Assembly: GCA_010645155.1 (NCBI GenBank)
Contig: CM021323.1
Location: 10,856,599 to 10,920,598 of the forward strand
DNA: 64,000 bases
Source: Tigriopus japonicus
Taxonomy: Eukaryota > Arthropoda > Copepoda > Harpacticoida > Harpacticidae
Direction: 5' to 3'
Every line of letters starts with the position of its first letter. Position 1 is the stretch's first letter. Made by a program: the position numbers and the translations under genes. Positions 33,663 to 46,989 of this stretch are shown here, one piece after another. A model generated the notes under the pieces. That model made no database searches. It was not told the origin of the DNA and saw only the letters and a program-made list of their open reading frames with translations.

Positions 33663-36600
33663 TTAAATGATGGCCGCCACAAGTGGACTAGTAACCATGG
33701 CTCCAGCTACATATGGCAAAACTACAGCAGAAACTTGTTGAATATTGGCCTTGGGTTTTCGTTGAGCTCGGTCTTTGGCAGTAAAGAGGTCTGTCACTCT
33801 TCTAATATTTTTGGCCATGTTCTTGGCGACAGGCCCTTGTTTCGTGTTCTTGGGTGGCCAGTTCAGGGTCAGACCCCCTGGTAGGTGTGCCCTGAGTTGA
33901 CCATTAGGTCTACGTTGAGGCAGGTGTTGTTTCAAAATAGATTTGAGCCTCTGGTTTTGGTTGATTCGTTGTCTCCTGGGAACTGGTCCACTGGGTTTTG
34001 GTGGCCTTTGTATCTGAGCTTGTTGTTGCTGTTGTTGCGATTGAAGGTGTTGGGCCAATCTTTGTTGCTTTTCATGGTTTAGACGGTGGTTTCTAGGATG
34101 ATTGGGAGTCTGATGGCTCTTGGGATTTGACGAGGCTCTTGTGGGTGGTTTATTGGGGCTGAAGTTTCGTCTGTATGGTTTTGTTAATTCACCGGTGTTG
34201 CGCTTTACATCTGGTTGAGCCCGCGGAAGAGAATCGGCTAGAACATCTATGACATCTTCACTTGAGGTCTTTTCTGGATATGAGTGAATCGTTTCCTTCG
34301 ATGTGGACGAGGACTGCTTGAATGATTTATAATAGATAGGGCCTTTGGTAGGTTTAGTTGTGCTGAATGGAGGTTGGGAGTGGCCTTCTTCATTGGACAA
34401 GGTAGAAGTGATAGGCTCTCTGAAGCTGATTTCTGTGTAGTCATAAGTGGTAGGCGGCAATGGGGTGCTCGTCACGGTCTCTTGAAAAATCGTGTCCAAG
34501 ACTTTGGTTGATCCACCCATAGGTTTGAATCCCTCTTCAGGAGTGGGTGCAACAAATTTGGTGTTGGGATAATCCAATGTTGGTTGAGGAGTGGTGATTT
34601 CAGGTGGAGTTGTTGGGTTCGAAAAAGCAGTTGATGCGTCAAACGGGGCATCAATTGTTTCAAATGATTCACTCTTTGTCGGTTCTTTGAAAGAGCTCTT
34701 CTGCGCTTGCTTAAAGGAAGTTTGGCGCTTTTTTTCTTGACTCGGATCGAACTTTTTCTTACTGGATCCCTCTTTTTTCCACTTGAACTTGTCACCTGTT
34801 TCTTCTGAAACAACCTGTTGGGAATCAAAGTCATAGTCTTTTCGGGGTTCGTACATTTGTTCCCTTTTCATAGGCCAAGGCTGAGTAGTTGCCTCAATAC
34901 TTTCTTCTTCTTCTCGAGATCTCTCGTAATCGGAAGACCCAAAGTTAAATCCGTCGAAATGGTGTTGAAAAGATTCTTTGGATTCCTGACGTTCGACGTT
35001 ATGTTTATACCCTGCCTTAGAAGCTCGCTGCTCAAAAGAAGGTTGCTCATCTTTCAACCGAAGCTGGACTTTTCTCTCCTTTGGGGTGTACTCAACCGTG
35101 CTGGGCATTCTTTCGGTTACGGATTCAGCTCTGGAATCCAACACTGTCGTAGATGACAGAGTCTCTGGAAACCCGGGATATCCAGCAAACCTGTCAAAAG
35201 AGTACTCCACTGGGTTAACAGTACCATATCTATCTAAGTTGGCCTCTCTTGGTTCGTCCAAGTAATCATCCACTTCTTCTCCACTCCGATCCTTGAAATT
35301 ATCTTGGTAAACAGGTCCTGATTTCTCGGCAAAGCCAAATTTATCGAACTTTTGGCCATCAAAAATCTTGCTCCTGAGGTCTACAAGTTTGGTTTCGTAG
35401 CTGTTGGGAACGGCATCATAAGATTCGTTCGGTTCATAACCGGAATCTTGGGGATGATCGGGTTCTCTGTAACTGGGAAAGGTTTTGGTTGCTTCTCGGG
35501 CATAGCTCGAGAAGGAATTTTCCGACGAAACATGTTGGTTAAGGTGAAACGAATTCGGGTCTTTGGACTTTTGTGATCCTTGAAATGAATTTTCTCGCTC
35601 TTGCGAATAAAACGATTCCTGAGGAGCCAAGTATGATTCGGGGTCTTCCTGTTCCTCTTCAGTGAATTGTCCTCCGAAGTAGGCGTTTGGAAATCCGCCT
35701 TGTCCAAACGAAGATGTTCCTTGATAATCCTCTTTGGGTGTCAGTTGTTGCGAAGTTTTTTGAGGGTTTGAAAAACTGGGTGGAGACAGGCCGATGGAAC
35801 TACCACCAAATGGGTTAGGTGAGTCAAAGCTAGAAGCAAATCCTCTCTCACTAGCGGAACTCGTTGCCTCTCTGGTTGGGTTAAATCTCTTTGGTCGATC
35901 GAATTCTTGATATGAACCAGGATTTTCGGCTGAATCAAATTCTGGAGCAAAAGAGTCAAAACCGGGTCCAAAGTCGGGGGGAGATCCACCAAAGTTGCCA
36001 TGGCTGCCTTCTGTCTGCTTGCTCGGCGAATCATGTTCACTGGCATAACCATAATAGGGCTCGTATGGAGATGGTTGTTCCTCTATTTCTTCCTCCTCTT
36101 CTTGATCATAATTATATTGGAAGTGATTGGATGGGTTGTTAGGGGCTCTGTAATCTTGATTATAGGATGGAACATTGTGTCTAGGCCCGAAGTTAAAGGT
36201 GTCGATTGTCGTTTGCTCGGAACTATAATCGTTCGACTTTGGAGGTTCATTGCGCGGTGGCTGATAAGAATTGATTGGTTGATCTTTGAAGCGTTCTTCG
36301 AAGTTTTCTTGGAAGTCATATTTCTCATACGATGGCTCAAACGAATCGAGACCGCCTGAAAGATCTTCGTTTGGCCCTCGGAATTTTGAAAATCCAAACT
36401 TGGGCCCGAAACCTTGGGCGTTTCCAAATGTATCTGGCGTTTGTCGACCTTGTTGCGAATCGTCAGTACCTGAGGCAGTTTGGGCTTGTTTCTTTTGGTA
36501 TTTTTTCACAATGTCAATCTCATCTTGAAGCGTGAACCGCTTTTTGGGTTCTCTGAAGAAACCTGGGGGAGATCGGTCTCCTGTTTCTTCCTCTTTGCTC

Positions 36601-38596
36601 TCCTTCTTATCCAGTCGCTCGCCAAACTTGCCTCCTCCAAAAGCACCAAAGTTAGAATTTCCAAGGAGATCTAAGAACGAATTGCTCGATCCAAAAGGTG
36701 CAGAGAAGCCGTTGAATGCGGCGTTGAGATTTTCAGAGTCCTGAACCTCTCGAGGGAGAACGAATTCGCCCGGATTTTTCAACTGCTCTGGTTCTTCGAA
36801 CGATTCATTATCCCGAAATTCATCGGGCACGGTAAACTCGTGTCCCGAGATGGGTCCCCCACTTTCTGGGAGAGGTTCGGGCAAATTGAAATCTGAGGGT
36901 AACACAAATCCTTCCTCAGCCGCAGTCAGGGCCGCAGGTTCGGTAGCTGGTCCGTCAAAGGATCGAAATTCACCAGGAATTTGGAAGGCCTGACGCTCCT
37001 CTAGTGACGATTCAGGGCCTTCGTTACCTTTGTCTTCAAATGCTTCGTATAAATCCTCTCCTGGCGAAGACGAATAACCACCATGCATGTCTGAAAAAAG
37101 AGAAAACTGTCACCGCAGATCCAAATTATGTTCAAGATTTTCATTTGGTGGTGGAGAGAGGGTATCTATCCTTTTCGAATGATAAATTTCATCCTGAGAA
37201 TAGTCGAGTTGATAGAAAGAGGGATGTACAAGGTCGACATTGACTGATGCCACCACAATTTAATCCATCTTTGATTCTTAGGATGCGGTTCCATATGCCA
37301 TTATCTCGCCAGTTTCGTTCAGGAAAGTAATTTTGTGACCTTCTAATTATAGTTTTGAAATGAATTAGCGTGAAACATGTACTAACAACCAGATGACACT
37401 TCATGTGTTAGAAGCGCACGATGCGTGAATTGCTGAAATTGTAATTGCTAAATTTTGACCCGAATATGGTTGCGATTCGCCATTTCTCTGACGCCCCAAT
37501 TTATGCCTTTTACGAAAAAAATGTGCCATTGAGTTACAAACAGGGGGTATGGAAAGGATATTTCAAGAGTTTGTCTGTATGAATTAAATAGTTACTAATG
37601 GAAAACAACCCCTTTATTTTTCACCAGTGGGAACATTGCGCGGCTAATGTTAGTGAAGTCCAGTAAAAAATGGGTGCGCGTTCCAATATGTCTTCCCACC
37701 TAAGAAAGTGAATATTTTTTCGTTCCATTTCTGATTTGCTCAGCTAAAGAATTGAGCAAGATCAAGTCCATGTGAAGTCGGCTTGAAAAACTCCCACCCT
37801 ATTGGATTTTGTGTGAAATAACGGTTCTTCTTCCGACAAAATCAGACACTGGACACTGGCATTGTTGTTGCCGAGGGAAAAACAGCTAAAACGTACAAAG
37901 GAAAATGGGACTGATTCTCTCGCAAAAAGGAACCAAGGGCAAGGGATAAGTAAACAAGGATTGGAATGATTTCACGATTAGAATTCATAACCTGGTGCCC
38001 TTTTTATGCAAGTGCTTTAATAATAATTTTCCTTAAATTGTAACCATTAGTTGAAATACTCCGAATGTGTAAGTGTGTCGTTGTTTTGGCATCGAGCTTA
38101 CAAGTTTTCTAGGTTTCTCAGACTCGTTTGACCGAATCAGTCCATTAACCTCTCTGTTAACAAATTTCAATGGAAATTTGCTTATGACCCATTTGATACT
38201 AACCTAGCGATTCCTTGCTTATTGGCAAAGATCGGGATTCGTGACTGGATTGCGCAGGATTGGTTTTCTCAATATCAGGGAAGAACTTGGAAAAATCAAA
38301 ATCCTGAATCCGACCATTTTGATGAAAGTCTTGCCCCGAGTTGAGACGCTTTGAGAACTCTTCAGCCGCTCCAGTGATTCCAAGGCTCAAGTCCACACAT
38401 CCAAGGCCAAAAAGGATGAAAGTCAACAATCGTGGCTAGAAATGGAAACCAATGACCTTTACAACTTATCCATAATTAAAAACCACACACGGGAGGCAAT
38501 GTTCTCGAATGACGAATTCAAGGAATATGAAGAATGGACGGAGTGATTAACCTGTCCTTGAAAGTGCCGCATCACATTGTCTCTTAAACTGTTCAT
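33663..38596 (-). CDS. Large secreted low-complexity protein, three exons
   Basis: Exons 38596-38552, 38435-38204 and 37090-33663 join in phases 0 and 1 to give 1,234 residues. Residues about 16-38 (LLTFILFGLGCVDLSLG) look like a signal peptide, so the protein is probably secreted. The rest is disordered and repetitive: Phe/Gly/Ser/Pro/Glu-rich (many GFGP, FGSS, PSYE motifs), a glutamine run near the C-terminal third (QSQQQQQQAQIQ), and a basic Arg/Lys/Asn/Gln/Pro region. The last 23 residues are hydrophobic (LPYVAGAMVTSPLVAAII), a possible membrane or GPI-type tail. No catalytic domain and few cysteines. The composition recalls extracellular matrix, cuticle or byssus/silk-like glue proteins, but I recognise no family. 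In-frame ATGs upstream (38695) and downstream (38572) make the exact start uncertain. Its end is duplicated at 29138-29226. Confidence 0.8.
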
Positions 38597-39371
38597 GTTT
38601 CCTAATGAAGATGACAGCTGATTGTGTGAGGCTCTGTGGAAACTTTCATTTCCACATCCAAATGTTTCCTCCTCGGATTCAAATGCCATCAGCATCTTGT
38701 GAATTTAACCTGTCCCTTCCGCTACACTCGAAACATGTAGACTACATCATAAAACACTCTCGGCCTTCTTGGCATTGGATTTGACGCATTGTAACGGAAA
38801 CCAGCCACCAATCCCAACCATATGGTCAAGAAGTGAGTGGTCTAAGCGCATCTGTGAGGATGGACAGTTTGGACACAAATGCTTCCAAGGCACGAAAGGG
38901 CAAGGACTCGGATGAATTTCTCAAGTTTGTGACGAGTTACACATTATTTGACGACCAGACTTCCATTCCAGAAAGAACTCCCTTCAGTTTTGCAAGGGCC
39001 GATTTTTATAAAGATATCAAAAGGTTTGCCATAGTTCTGGTGATTAATTGATGCAATCGTTGAGGCTGGTTAACGTTGGTTGGTCTCTCAACGAAATTGA
39101 TGCGTGTAGAGATGTTGTCTACCAGAGGTCAATTCCAACGAGGTTTGATCGATGAATTTATCCAAGCTTGAAGACTTGCCTCATGTGCGTAAAAGAGATG
39201 AACACATGGATTATTGCCCATTGCTAGGATGGCATTGCTTCATACTGGCTTCACGACCAACGCTTTTTGCAATACCAAGGTGCTTGGTAGAAGGGGTGAG
39301 CTACCGACATATGTATGATATGCGTGCGAATTATTTTAATCCTCACTGGACCGTTCTTCAGTATCGGTTCT
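38597..39371. other. Upstream region of the secreted-protein gene
   Basis: No clear TATA box. A plus-strand frame at 38833-39051 (72 codons) shows no domain and is probably chance. Confidence 0.4.
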
Positions 39372-39663
39372 AATTATTTTTTTTGCGGATTTTTTACTAC
39401 CGCTACAAGGAATGCAATTCCCTGAAAATTGAAGGAATTCTCCCGACAGCTTCAATCCGACCCTCAACAGGATTCGAACCTACGCCGTCTGGGGAAGCAC
39501 TTACACTCGGCTCTTATAAGAACGCGCTAGTACGCGTGAAAAGAATTTCTCCCAACAGCTTCAATCCAACCCCCAATAGGATTTGAACCTACGCCGTCTG
39601 GGGAAGCACTTACACTTGACACTTTTAAAAACGCGCTAGTACGCGTGGCCACTCTGGCTTCCT
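39372..39663 (-). mobile_element. Dimeric SINE family A
   Basis: On the minus strand, a 5' monomer (39663 to about 39541: head, B-box GGTTCAAATCC, start of body GAAGCTGTTGGGAGAAATTC) is fused to a second head and body (39540 to 39372) that carries B-box GGTTCGAATCC, the full body and the A-rich tail. Both heads keep CACGCGTACTAGCGCG. The second head lacks the first 12 or so bases (GCCAGAGTGGCC), so it follows the first body directly. Confidence 0.8.
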
Positions 39664-42600
39664 AATGGGTTGATAGAATATTTCTGATCATCAAATTAGG
39701 AAGTAGATTACTCCACAAATTATTTTAGTAACAAGCAGCCCTTTTTGGGTACAAAGAAAATTGTCGATTGCCTGCAGTCCGACAAGAGCAGAAAAAGTTA
39801 TTACGTCGAATCCATGATTTTTTCTGAATTTTGAATCACGACACACAAAAGTTTCAAAAATATTTTTCTTTTCATTTGAAAAAGTAATGGAGCAGAATAA
39901 CTTTCCACCGGTTTTGGTTTAGTTCAATGAAACGGAAGGAGACTAGCGCACAAACGAATGCGGTTTAAAATATACAGTATTTTGCTCGAAAAATATTATC
40001 TTCATGAAAGTGGTAAAATACATGACAAATAATGTAGAAACGGGGGCCATCGACAAATTTAAATCAATTTCATGAAACCTTTTCAGCTACCTTGTCCTTC
40101 TAATGTATCTAAAGGTGGACTTCACTCATTTTATTGTTAACTAACATAAAAAACAGCATTATTTAGCACAACAAAGGCATGGATGACTTTTACCTTTGTA
40201 AAAAAAGATGCCACATGGCGAAAAATGTGGTGGGTACTTCCGAAAAGGTCATAAAAGCAACTTAAAACATAGGTTTTATCGTATTTTATGTGAGTGCTGT
40301 TTTTGTATTTGTTTGTAATTTCAAGATTCGGATCATTCAAACAAAAAAAAGTCAACCAAGACCAACAATTTATTGAAGTTTGGGGAGGTGGGCCCATCTA
40401 CAGTGTTAGTAAGTAACGGCAAGACAGCTGAAATTATGGTTTTGGGCAAGTCAAAGAACCATAACTGAAATTTAAAACAGACAAACACTATCAACTCCGT
40501 TCAAAAGCTATTTAGGCCCATCACTATTGTCATCCTTCTGATCCAGATAATTTACTTACCAAGCAAAAGTGGTATCAAAAGTGTTGTGAAGGGATTTTTG
40601 TTCATTCACCGGAAATTTGTGTTGTGTTTAGGTTTACCTTTAACTATTTTAAGAGGCTTTGCTACCATTTACTAGCATGCTAAAATCTCAGGTTGTAATC
40701 AAGTTTACAATAGTACCGTCCGTTTTCGCCAATTCATTTGTTGCACTTCTATTCCTAACTGATGTTCAAAGCAAAACTAGTCCTGTTTTTTTTGACTTAT
40801 TCCGCATCCTCTTTATATTGGCTGTCTATTTTAGCCAAATCTATTGAATGTAAATCAGCAATGAAATGTTAACATGAAAATGCATTTGTTTTTGGTATGG
40901 AAGCCTGCAAAGAAATTTGCATAAAAGTAAGCTCACACTTAGTTTTCAAACTTGTGAAGGTTTTGTTCATTTGGCTTTGAACTGATAAAATTGTATAAAG
41001 AATTCAAAATATAATGTACAATTCTGAACCTGTGACAATACATGTCGAGCACTTAAAAACAAAAACCTTTTTAACCGGCGATGTAATAACTTGATTTTTT
41101 CTAGCTTAGTTCTCGGGTTTTTAACCGATACAAGGGAATGTTTTCCCTGTAAGTCATTCTGCGTCAACACGATAAAATATTTGGTCAGTCAATTTGTTAG
41201 AATTTGCCGCTCTAGGGCAACCTTGAATGTAAGGTTGGTCGGGAATAGTTAACAAGAAATGATCTAAATCTCGCTTAAAACTTAAGAACGGGTCATTTGA
41301 GCTGTAAAATCGCCTGATAGAATTTTATGATTTGCGTAGCTTAAACCAACAAATTCAACCTAGGCTTAATATAGGTTAACTTGTCTAGTACAATCCATGC
41401 TCAATCTAGTTTGAAATCGTAATGTAATTGGAAATTTGACATTTAAGATTTGAGGGAAAGTAACAAGGCTTGGCAAATTTCTACAGACTTGAGCGAAAGG
41501 TTTACGAGCGTCCATTACGACATGAGCAGCCAATCTCTAATGATTGCATTTTTTACTCATTTGCCTGAAGAAATCTTTTCAGGTGATTAAGAGTAATTGA
41601 ATTATAAAATCCTATCGTTGGCTGCATCTTAATTACCCTGTCTTTGTCTCAAGATTTCACGACTACACTTTCACCTAACCGAGATCATTTTGATTTAATC
41701 CAGATAATCTTTTCCTTATGGTTTTTGAAAACCATTGGTTGGTCAAACACGCTATTCTGTCATGAATATCCGTCCATCAAAAGTCAGCTCTTAATCATTT
41801 TGCTACATAATTTGGTAGCAATTTCTTGAATCAAGTTTCGAACTCAAAATGCATTTTCTCATTAGAATTGAGATCTTGTTCCATGTGGAAATGACTTTTC
41901 ACTTTTTAGTCTCAATTTTATTGTCAGGCAAAATTATTCCTCTGACGCAATTTAGTGAGCAGGGGGAAAAAAGGAATTCCCGCTCAAACGGTCACGGCTA
42001 TCTCTGATTTCTGTCTTGAAATCGTGATGATTGTTGAGCAAGCTAATCAAGATTGGCTACATTTAAATCCAAAAAGTGTGTTACAATAGGCCTGATCACT
42101 TTATCACGAGACATCAGATTTAAAATGCACTTCGTGATTAGCTCAAAGCAATACATAGCCTCCATACATTACAAGAGTTGCCCTCAAGTGTTCAGAAAAT
42201 TGCGAGTTTCTAATCTAAATCAATCTTGAGCCAAAGTTGAAATTCAGCTCATGCTATCGTCTTACCGAAAATCTTTCCAACGGAATAAGCAATTTCCAAA
42301 ATCATTCGTTTAAGGGTTTTGCTAATCTGCTGATTCTTTGTTGCCATATTCATACAAATCCCCAAATTGTACATAAAGAATGCAGTGAAAGGCTCCATTG
42401 CAAGTTAAAAATCACATGACCCCAAAATTTAGAGCAATCCGGCATAAAAGAATAAGCACTTGCTCTGAACAGATCTTTTGCAAACCCTTTAGCTAAGACA
42501 ATTTTGATACCAGACTTTCTCAGGTGTTTGTCAATTGTCCAACAAGAAGTAGGGCTCCTTTGTTTCCACTCTCATGAACAGTTCACCTCAGGGCTTACCT

Positions 42601-42828
42601 CCATGTTTAATGAGCAATTGATCCTCCTCCGGACAAAACTAGGAGACAATTGGCTCGATTTCGTTCCACAGATGTTCAAGATGGGATCGTCTCAATAGAA
42701 AAGTTCGGTTCAGACTCGCTCGTTTAAGTCACCACATCTTCACCCTTGGAATCGAATCCGAACTAATACTATACTCCAAACTCGACGGTTCTATTCGGAA
42801 CAAGTCATGCTTGTGATTATGATGATCT
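39664..42828. other. AT-rich stretch without recognisable genes
   Basis: Frames up to 86 codons with no domains or coding bias. I see nothing functional. Confidence 0.5.
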
Positions 42829-43110
42829 ATGGAGCTGCAGTCCCTCACTCACGACAGTCGATTGGCGATTGACGCTTCTGAAGGGAAAACTGATCTCCTA
42901 CTCGTTTCATCGCCGCGACCATCCAATGGTCAGGAATCCTCGTCAGCAGACCAATTGTCACGTGTGGACTGGAAAAACTCCACAGGCCTGACCACGATAT
43001 CGGATGAGAAGTGGGGTGCGATGTACGTACGCATGACGCTGACGCCGAATTCTCCGGCAGATTTGTGGGAGTGCACTCGTTTGGTCAGGCAGAAAATCTG
43101 GTCACATTGA
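42829..43110 (+). CDS. Possible small ORF or first exon, unrecognised
   Basis: A 93-codon frame in an island visibly richer in GC and CpG than the surrounding 8 kb, polar, with no cysteine-rich or membrane motif. It encodes DLLLVSSPRPSNGQ and KWGAMYVRMTLTPNSPADLW. No splice-linked partner was found. It could be an exon of a gene I cannot complete, or the edge of a repeat. Confidence 0.25.
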   Translation: MELQSLTHDSRLAIDASEGKTDLLLVSSPRPSNGQESSSADQLSRVDWKNSTGLTTISDEKWGAMYVRMTLTPNSPADLWECTRLVRQKIWSH

Positions 43111-45685
43111 CGAGATGTCAGCTTTCGGAACGATCACCAGAGGAGGTATTCATAGCAATGTCGGCAATCAGCTGTTTCAGGGGAAGTTAAGCTATTGACC
43201 AAGAGGGTTTCTTGTATTTGTTTCAAGAGGTTCCAACCCGATTTTGGCTTCCTTGGGGCGGACAGATTGAGTTCATTCAAGATTAGACGGTTGCATGCTC
43301 ATTTTGGTGGGAGAGGAGACCCGTTATTCCGATTCAACCTGATCCACTTTCTTTGTCTCAACGGAAGAAGATGGTGGCTCCACATAACTTTCAAGTCTTG
43401 AATGGAAGACTACAGAAGAATGGATCTGCAATTTCTTTGCGTATTCGGATTGATGGCTAATTATTTGACGAGAACAAAAACGGATCGGCGTCAATGTTTG
43501 AGATTTGGTTCGATAGGCCTTCTGGACAAGGTGGATTGGAAATCAATTAACAGTTTGGCATTGGCGTTTTTCTTCATTTTCTTCGTGAAGACTCTTTTCA
43601 GGGGTGACGCAATTATTGTTCAGTTATGAGATGTTTAGATTCAAGGCTAACGACATCTGACTTGGCATCTTGAAAACGAATTTTCTCACTGAAAGTGTTG
43701 AGTTCAGAAAATGAGATGGCTCAGAAATGCCAATGAAATGAAATTATTCGCTCAAAAGAACCACGCTCGTGAATATGGGCTAAATGGCGAGGATGATGAT
43801 GATGATGATGTTCATGAACATGACGTTGATGATGACCAGCAAGGTTATTGGGAATTATGGCTCAAAATGTGTCCCATTGTTGAGACATTTTGTCGCTAAA
43901 TCCTTCTTCTTCTTTAGGTTTTCATTCCACTAACCCAAAGGTGCTCGAAGTTCCAAGGCTTTTTTCCGACAACCATACAATGAGGTCGGTCTTGAAAAGA
44001 ACTGACGCGCAATTTCCCCATTCTCCCTGAAAAGTCACGCTTTGGTCACCCTCTAATCTTTGTTCAACCGGTTGATTTGGGTATGGTTCTTCACCTACCT
44101 CACACTCAATGACTTCAAAAGGCTACATATTTTCTTTGAGGGTGACGTAACTCTGAGAAACTTGTCAAATCACGAAAGAAGTGACAAAACAAGGGAGATC
44201 ATAGATGTCTTTTATCTAATGCTCTCTTTTCAACCTGATCCCCCAACAAGTTCAAGTTCAAGCAAACATCTGGTTTTTATCGAATAGCAAGACAAAACTA
44301 AAAGCTCCCATACTTCTATAAGTGCAATTTTCAAAACCAAAGTTGGCAGAAAATCTCTGCCTCAAAACATGATAACTACGCACTAATTGAACATTTTTGC
44401 ACTAGAAAGTATTCCAATTATGGTTTGTGTCGGGAGGCTAAAATTTATTCATAAACGATGATAATTAAATAGAATGCACTTCCTCGTGTGAAGTGTACAT
44501 ATATACATATATGGCCACGTCTTTTTGTTCGTCAATGTTGGATGTTTCGTCCAACATTTGAAATTACAGCCATTGTTTGAAATTGGTTTTCATAAATCAA
44601 CGCTAAGTTGTGTTTCTAGAGGTGCATATGAAGCTGTGTGATTAATGGGAGCCCAGGGCAACAATGGCATCTCAAATCCTTTTTCATTCCATAACCAAAT
44701 CCCTGGGAGCCTGATAAACTTCTAGTTTTGAACTACTGTACTGAAGTCAGCCCATTCGTTGCTCCCTTTTCTGATGGGCGCAATTTTTAATCATTTGAGA
44801 AAGTGGAACATTTGGCTCCAAAGAATAATTATGTGCAATATGCAACTGTCAACGAAACTTTGGAGAAATGCCGAAGAGCTTAAGATGTAATAACCAATGT
44901 AATGTCCTTGAATATTATCATTTGCCGCACCGTATGGTCCTAGCACATTGGTTTTAAACCACCGGATTTCATCCCAAGATGCTAAACAAGGCCTGTCTCC
45001 TTCCTTCTGAAGAATTTGATGATTACATCCCCATTGCGAAAGGAGATGGAAACTAAAACTACACGAGACTTGGGAAATTCGGCTCGATTCGTCTTGTAAA
45101 GTACAATAAACCTGGCTTTTTTGACCCTGTCATCCTATTTTTACTTTGACCACATCGAAACTGAATGATTTGCTCGTCCTTGAAGGTGACATAATCGGAC
45201 GTAATTCATCGATCAAACCCCCATCATGATCTAGTGAAAGAAAGACAACCAACACACCCTTCCCTTCTCATTGCCAACATGAATCGGTTTTCGTTCATAA
45301 ACCATCTGGTGGCGACAAACCATGATGGCCTTCTCATCGTCTCGAAATATATCTTTGTTGAGCGACCTTGTGATCAGAAACACTTTTAGATGTTATTAAT
45401 CAATTGCTCCATGGCACGTTTTCACTTCCTCGCCATAAACTATGAAGAATTGCAACCAACGTCTGCTGTTTGCATCTCTCTTGTTTTGGCTCCTTGGATT
45501 TTGAGACTGACCATGCACTTTCCCAAGACACATTTGATCGAATTAGCTCTTTCTTTTCCTTCTTGAGCCCACTTTCGCCTGTTCTCAACTTTCAAGTCCT
45601 TCCACAGGGTTTCTGGAATGTTTCCTTGTGAAACTGTATTTTTAAGCATGTCAAGAGTGTTTTTACAGACCAAACCTGATTTGCT
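43111..45685. other. Non-coding stretch
   Basis: No recognisable gene. A GAT microsatellite near 43793-43812 creates a short acidic frame. Confidence 0.45.
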
Positions 45686-45929
45686 AGTGATTGGAATTGG
45701 ACCGAAAAGTCTCTTAACCGAAACGAAAAATTTCGGCCAAAGAGGACTAAACCGAAACTACTTGATTTCAAAATTGATCTTAAAATGTGTATTTATCAAG
45801 TTTTTGGACCCAAAAACTTGCGATATTTCTCTCAAATTGGATGCTCAAAAATGCCTGTCTACTTTTCGGTTTGGGCAGACATAGCCGAAATCAAAATTTC
45901 GGCCGGAAGCTCTTCGTTCGTCACTTCTA
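45686..45929. mobile_element. Degenerate hAT-like family 5 copy
   Basis: TAGTGATTGGAATTGGACCG at the left, inverted CGTCACTTCTA at the right, and internal TTAACCGAAACGAAAAATTT and ATTTCGGCCGGAAGC blocks correspond to the element at 17421-17748. A further scrap (GGGATGGGCCGAAAGGGCTC) is at 46880-46900. Confidence 0.5.
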
Positions 45930-46989
45930 GAGATGGAACATCAAAACTGTCTAGATATACCTTTTGTCAATTTATACTGACAACGCCTTTTCTTACTTTT
46001 TGCGACTTTTTCTTTTTAGAAGGGAATGGTAAAATACAGGAATGATAGTTTTGGTCCTGGTCTCTCCTCAAAGCATGATTTTTTCACTGAAATATGGGCC
46101 AAAAGTTATTTGTCATCATCGCCATAGTTAACCAACGAATTGACTCTGTCATATCGGCAAAAAAGTTTAAAACAGGGTTAATTTTGAATGCACTTCTAAA
46201 ATTTGGTATTAGCCCAAACATTTTTCGAGTTTCGATTTTGGGGTGGAATTTATTTAAGCAATCTTGCGTTCCAAATTTTGCAATAAGACATTCAAGTCAA
46301 AAGCTTCCACGAACGTTCTTTCGAGACTCTAAAACGTTTTAGGCGACACCCTGCCTGGTTGACTGAAACGCATCCAATTATAGTGGACAATCATTCCAAT
46401 TGTTCCAAGCCCGTGCGATTCACTTCTGGAGACAGAATGAGATCCGAAGACAGATATTTAGGTGCAGATATTCCGTCTTCGACCAGGAAATTGCAATTTT
46501 CAGATTGAGCTTTCAGTCTTTTCGTGAGGTATGAAGTGTCAAATTGCCGTGACTGAGAGGAAAATTTTCAAAGCATTTCATCACCCCCTCAAAGCCACAG
46601 AGACAATGCGGACTAGTGAGACGAGCACGGACGCACACACGACTGCCACCATACAATACTTAGAAATCTCCCGCCAATTAGACATCGCCGAGATTGGACC
46701 TCGCTTGTGGAAAATGTCAACCACAAGTTTGGTGATGGCTGGACAAGTCAGGAGCTATCCAATCGAAATTCTTCAGACCAAAGTTTTCTTTCCACATCAT
46801 CAGAATTTGAAACTCTTTCCTGATTTTAATGTAAGAGTTTGTACGGTTGTGCTAAGGAGAGCAAAGACAAGTTCTTCCGCAGAAATTAGGGATGGGCCGA
46901 AAGGGCTCTTGGCCGAATCCGAAATCAGGATACCAAAAAATACTTTAAATGCATAGCTCACTCAAAAAATGGTTTTACTCATTTACAGA

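Larger units (their letters stand above)
32503..33725. repeat. Tandem duplication, copy A, carrying a broken sulfatase exon 1
   Basis: Counterpart of copy B. From 32503 it holds a decayed piece of sulfatase exon 1 (minus strand) with an internal deletion of about 45 bp that removes the start-codon region. After the hAT element it continues with the sulfatase upstream sequence and ends inside the last exon of the secreted-protein gene. An extra 30 bp or so near 33540-33570 is absent from copy B. Confidence 0.85.

Noticed and set aside
46531..46956. 141-codon ORF
   Set aside because: No recognisable domain, and its end runs into a scrap of the family 5 hAT repeat; probably chance.
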